From the NCBI RefSeq assembly GCF_030464885.1, contig NZ_JALPRJ010000033.1, positions 1 to 64,000 of the forward strand: 64,000 bases of DNA, written 5' to 3'. The notes beneath the pieces are model-generated. The model ran no database searches, was not told where the DNA came from, and saw nothing but the letters and a program-made list of their open reading frames with translations. This document shows, piece after piece, positions 61,314 through 64,000 of the stretch. The position numbers and the translations under genes were made by a program. Source of the stretch: Caballeronia sp. SEWSISQ10-4 2 (GTDB lineage Bacteria > Pseudomonadota > Gammaproteobacteria > Burkholderiales > Burkholderiaceae). How positions within the stretch are numbered: position 1 is the first letter of the stretch; each line of letters starts with the position of its first letter.

Positions 61314-62237
61314 TCAACCGCGCGGATGATGCTCCTTGTGCAGGATCCTCAAGCGCTCGCGTGCGACGTGGGTGTAGATCTGCGTCGTGGAGATATCCGT
61401 GTGGCCGAGCAGCATTTGCACCACGCGCAGATCGGCACCGTGATTGAGCAAGTGCGTGGCAAACGCGTGGCGCAACGTATGCGGCGAGAGCGGCGCGCGC
61501 ACGTCGCCGGTAAGCGCGTGGCGCTTGATGATGTTCCAGAACTGCTGACGCGTCATGCCTTCGCCGCGCGTGGTAACGAACAGGGCATCTGCGGCGCGGG
61601 CGCCTAGCAACGCCGGCCGCGATTCGCGCAAATATCGTTCGATCCAGTCGTGCGCCACGGCGCCAAACGGGATGAGGCGCTCCTTCGAACCCTTGCCCAT
61701 CACGCGCACCACGCCTTCGTTCAGGCCGACTTCCACGGTCTTCAGGGTCACGAGTTCGGTTACGCGCAGGCCGCTCGCGTACATGAGCTCAAGCATGGTC
61801 CGGTCGCGCAAACCGAGCGCGGTTTCCACATCGGGCGCGTTCAGCAGCGCCTCGACCTGGGCTTCGTTCAAGGTCTTGGGAAAGCGCGGCGGCTGTTTGG
61901 CCGAGCGCAGCTTCAAGGTGGGATCGGCGGGCGCGCGATGTTCTCGCAACGCCCACCCGTAGTAGCGTCGAAAAACAGATAACCGGCGGTTTGCCGAGGT
62001 CGCTTTGTCCGCGCGGCGGGCAGCGAGATAGCCGTTCATGTCGGCTTCGGTGGCCGTATCGACGCTCGCGCCGCGCGTCGTCGACAACCACTCGGCGAAC
62101 AAGCGCAAATCCCGCCGGTACGCTTCGAGCGAGTTTTTGGCGAGACCATGTTCGAGCCAGAGCGCGTCGCAAAAGAGATCGATCGATGCGCCGCTCGACA
62201 CGAGTTCCGGCGCGCGTTCTGCCTCGGTCACTTCCAT
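61314..62237 (-). CDS. xerD: Site-specific tyrosine recombinase XerD
   Basis: 307 residues from ATG 62237 (AGGA 7 nt upstream). SAM-like core-binding domain (LFCDALWLEHGLAKNSLEAY) and a catalytic domain with Arg in YASGLRVTELVTL, Lys in GKGSKERLIPFG, His-x2-Arg in SPHTLRHAFATHLL, His in LGHTDISTTQIYTHV and the nucleophile Tyr in that same block. It resolves chromosome dimers with XerC. Housekeeping context, not a phage integrase. Confidence 0.94.
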   Translation of the reverse strand: MEVTEAERAPELVSSGASIDLFCDALWLEHGLAKNSLEAYRRDLRLFAEWLSTTRGASVDTATEADMNGYLAARRADKATSANRRLSVFRRYYGWALREHRAPADPTLKLRSAKQPPRFPKTLNEAQVEALLNAPDVETALGLRDRTMLELMYASGLRVTELVTLKTVEVGLNEGVVRVMGKGSKERLIPFGAVAHDWIERYLRESRPALLGARAADALFVTTRGEGMTRQQFWNIIKRHALTGDVRAPLSPHTLRHAFATHLLNHGADLRVVQMLLGHTDISTTQIYTHVARERLRILHKEHHPRG

Positions 62238-62260
62238 TGATTTTTCCTGTGAGCGTGAGG

Positions 62261-63505
62261 TCATGCTTCCTGGCGCCGCGCCCATTCGACGTGTTCGCGG
62301 ACCAATTCCGACGCATCCGCCGCGCGGGCGTTCAACGCGTTGTGTATTTCCAGGCGCTCGTGAGCGTCCAGCGCCGGTGAGCGCAACGCGTTGCCCATCG
62401 CCACCGCAATATTACGCAACCATCGCTCATGTCCGATACGGCGAATCGCGCTGCCCTGCATGCGTTCATCGAAATCACGGGCGCTCCAGGCAAACAGCGC
62501 AACGAGCGAGGCGCGATCCAGGCCGTGGCGTACATCGAAATCCGCGACCGGCGCGGCCTGCGCGAATTTGTTCCATGGACACACGAGCTGACAATCGTCG
62601 CAGCCATAAACCCGATTGCCGATCAGCGGCCGCATTTCTTCGGGAATACTGCCTTTCAACTCGATGGTCAGGTACGAAATGCACCGGCGCGCATCCACCC
62701 GATACGGCGCGACGATCGCCCCGGTCGGGCAGACATCGATACAGCGCGTACAGCTTCCGCAATGCGAACCGTCGTGTTCGGGCGCGTGATCGGGATGGGT
62801 CAGAGCGTCGGCGGGAAGCGGAATATCCACCAGAATCTCACCGATAAAAAACAGCGACCCGGCGTCGCGTTGCAACAACAACGTGTGTTTTCCGCGCCAG
62901 CCGGTCCCCGCTTTTTGCGCCAGTTCAACCTCCAGCACAGGCGCGGAATCCGTAAATACGCGATACCCGTACGCGCCAATTTCGGCTTCTATACGATCGG
63001 CCAATTGCTGCAACCGGCTGCGCATGACCTTGTGATAATCACGGCCGCGCGCATAAACCGACACGACCGCCGCCGCGGGGTCGTCAATGCGCGCCCATTC
63101 GGCCGCGCGCCAGTCGCTTGCCTGGCCGTCGGCTGTCGCGCCACTTTCTGGTGCCTTGCCGCTGAGTGTCGATGCCGGCAAATAGGCCATCCGAACTGTA
63201 ATAACACGTCGCGTGCCGGCCACAAGCTCGGCTGGCCTTGCGCGTTTCATCGCATGTTTGGCCATATAATCCATCTCGCCGTGATAGCCTGCTTCGAGCC
63301 ATGAAGCCAGGCCTTCTTCGGCTTCCGTCAAGTCGGCGTCGCTGACGCCGACTGCACCGAACCCCAGCTCGCGCCCCCACGCCTTGATGCGCAACGCGAG
63401 TTCAGCCAGCGCGGCTTCGTCGTCAATACTGAAGTGGCGCGTGTTCGCGGTGGCGTCGTCTGACGCGCTCTCGCGTTCCACAGGGTGTTCCGGCAAACGG
63501 TTCAT
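62261..63505 (-). CDS. queG: Epoxyqueuosine reductase
   Basis: 414 residues from ATG 63505 (a GTG directly before is possible). N-terminal cobalamin-binding region (LGFGAVGVSDADLTEAEEGL, MAKHAMKRARPAELVAGTRR), then two 4Fe-4S clusters: CGSCTRCIDVCPTGAI with the fourth Cys in ARRCISYLTIE, and GCDDCQLVCPWNKFA. It reduces epoxyqueuosine to queuosine in tRNA. Divergent from tsaE. Confidence 0.94.
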   Translation of the reverse strand: MNRLPEHPVERESASDDATANTRHFSIDDEAALAELALRIKAWGRELGFGAVGVSDADLTEAEEGLASWLEAGYHGEMDYMAKHAMKRARPAELVAGTRRVITVRMAYLPASTLSGKAPESGATADGQASDWRAAEWARIDDPAAAVVSVYARGRDYHKVMRSRLQQLADRIEAEIGAYGYRVFTDSAPVLEVELAQKAGTGWRGKHTLLLQRDAGSLFFIGEILVDIPLPADALTHPDHAPEHDGSHCGSCTRCIDVCPTGAIVAPYRVDARRCISYLTIELKGSIPEEMRPLIGNRVYGCDDCQLVCPWNKFAQAAPVADFDVRHGLDRASLVALFAWSARDFDERMQGSAIRRIGHERWLRNIAVAMGNALRSPALDAHERLEIHNALNARAADASELVREHVEWARRQEA

Positions 63506-63522
63506 CACGACATTTTACGAGA

Positions 63523-64000
63523 ATGCCCGACAGCCTCACTCGATCGTTTGCAAACCTTCCCGCCGCGCAGCTCGAACGCCGCTTCGAGCTGCCTGACGAA
63601 GACGCGACGCTCGCCTTCGGTGGCCGCTTCGCGCAGGCGATTCTCAAGGTCCGTCGCGCTAAATCAGACACCTCGAGCGAACGTTTTCCCGGTTTGCAGG
63701 TCCAGTTGATCGGCGAGCTGGGCGCGGGCAAAACCACGCTCGTGCGGGCGACGCTTCGGGCACTCGGTCATGCGGGCCGCGTGCGCAGTCCCACCTACAC
63801 GCTCGTCGAACCCTATTCGCTTGCTACGGAAACGGGTCCGCTCGAGCTCTATCACTTCGATCTTTATCGCTTTGCCGATCCAGCCGAATGGGCCGATGCC
63901 GGCTTTCGCGAATACTTCGATGCCGGCGCGATCTGCCTGGTCGAATGGCCGCAACGCGCTGGCGGGTTGCTGGGTGTGCCGGACCTCGAATTCACGCTGG
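63523..64000 (+). CDS. tsaE: tRNA threonylcarbamoyladenosine biosynthesis ATPase TsaE (cut by window end)
   Basis: At least 159 codons from ATG 63523, running off the right edge. Walker A GELGAGKTTLVRATL, SPTYTLVEPY and HFDLYRFADPAEW identify TsaE (YjeE), the ATPase that helps TsaB/TsaD make t6A in tRNA. The N-terminal ~50 residues are an extension typical of Burkholderiaceae-length proteins (inference). Starts 14 bp from the divergent queG. Confidence 0.92.
   Translation, partial: MPDSLTRSFANLPAAQLERRFELPDEDATLAFGGRFAQAILKVRRAKSDTSSERFPGLQVQLIGELGAGKTTLVRATLRALGHAGRVRSPTYTLVEPYSLATETGPLELYHFDLYRFADPAEWADAGFREYFDAGAICLVEWPQRAGGLLGVPDLEFTL

Noticed and set aside
61314..62237. Tyrosine recombinase considered as a phage or island integrase
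   Set aside because: Length and motifs fit XerD, there is no adjacent tRNA or att-like repeat, and it lies among housekeeping genes.
1..64000. Search for tRNA, rRNA and CRISPR arrays across the window
   Set aside because: No cloverleaf-like sequence ending in the usual T-loop, no rRNA-like stretch and no regularly spaced 24-37 bp repeats with unique spacers were seen by eye; short RNAs could be missed.

Overview
The window is high-GC DNA that reads like a chromosome of the Burkholderiaceae, most likely the Paraburkholderia/Caballeronia/Burkholderia group. This is an inference from the Burkholderia-type trimeric porin, the order lpxK - Trm112-like - kdsB - adk, and the order murJ - rpsT - DUF3579 - argF - argG. 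The first ~38 kb is mostly accessory DNA: catabolism, metal resistance, orphan genes and decayed genes. The last ~25 kb is mostly housekeeping, interrupted by two small mobile or defence-like islands.

Layout. 1-527: 3' end of an IS605-type TnpB with a right end that looks like an omega-RNA tail. 629-12520: a catabolic cluster of two convergent operons. The plus operon encodes a permease, ATPase, M20 amidohydrolase, enolase-superfamily enzyme, M24 ectoine-hydrolase-like protein, aminotransferase and an orphan CTP-synthase-type glutaminase. The minus operon encodes the binding protein, a porin and a threonine-dehydratase-like enzyme. A double-winged-helix GntR regulator sits at the left edge, and a near-identical 18-bp dyad lies in front of both operons. 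12687-15006: LysR regulator, VOC protein and GhrA-like dehydrogenase. 15336-18044: DUF2946, an outer-membrane protein, CopC and CopD (copper). 18333-28557: trehalase, an orphan DUF4157 protein, a halohydrin-dehalogenase-like SDR lacking the catalytic Tyr, a lipoprotein RNase Sa homologue lacking its catalytic residues, an exported nicotinamidase-like protein and lipoproteins. 28523-29359: cytochrome c protein. 29977-34204: chromate resistance (chrB, chrA, Tat-exported superoxide dismutase, beta-propeller). 34387-38399: ATP-grasp-like Cj0069 family protein, a decayed cysteine synthase, a metallophosphoesterase and a lipase.

From 38552 on: sodB, xseA, lpxK, Trm112-like, kdsB, adk, an SDR, a SirB1-type protein, murJ, rpsT, DUF3579, argF, argG, murB, yajQ, plsY, ybaK, an acyl-CoA dehydrogenase with an acyl-CoA ligase, xerD, queG and tsaE (cut by the window end). 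Between murJ and rpsT a vapBC module sits between the opposite end fragments of ISAs1-family elements. Between yajQ and plsY there is a Fic protein with an AbiEi-like N-terminal domain. Its promoter region carries six TGTCCGAA repeats spaced 43, 32, 44, 41 and 32 bp, close to whole helical turns.

The best candidates for undescribed biology are the AbiEi-Fic fusion with its phased repeat array, the ectoine-like catabolic cluster with its paired operators and orphan glutaminase, the active-site-dead RNase lipoprotein, and the Tyr-less halohydrin-dehalogenase relative. All functional calls come from reading motifs by eye; no database search or structure prediction was run.
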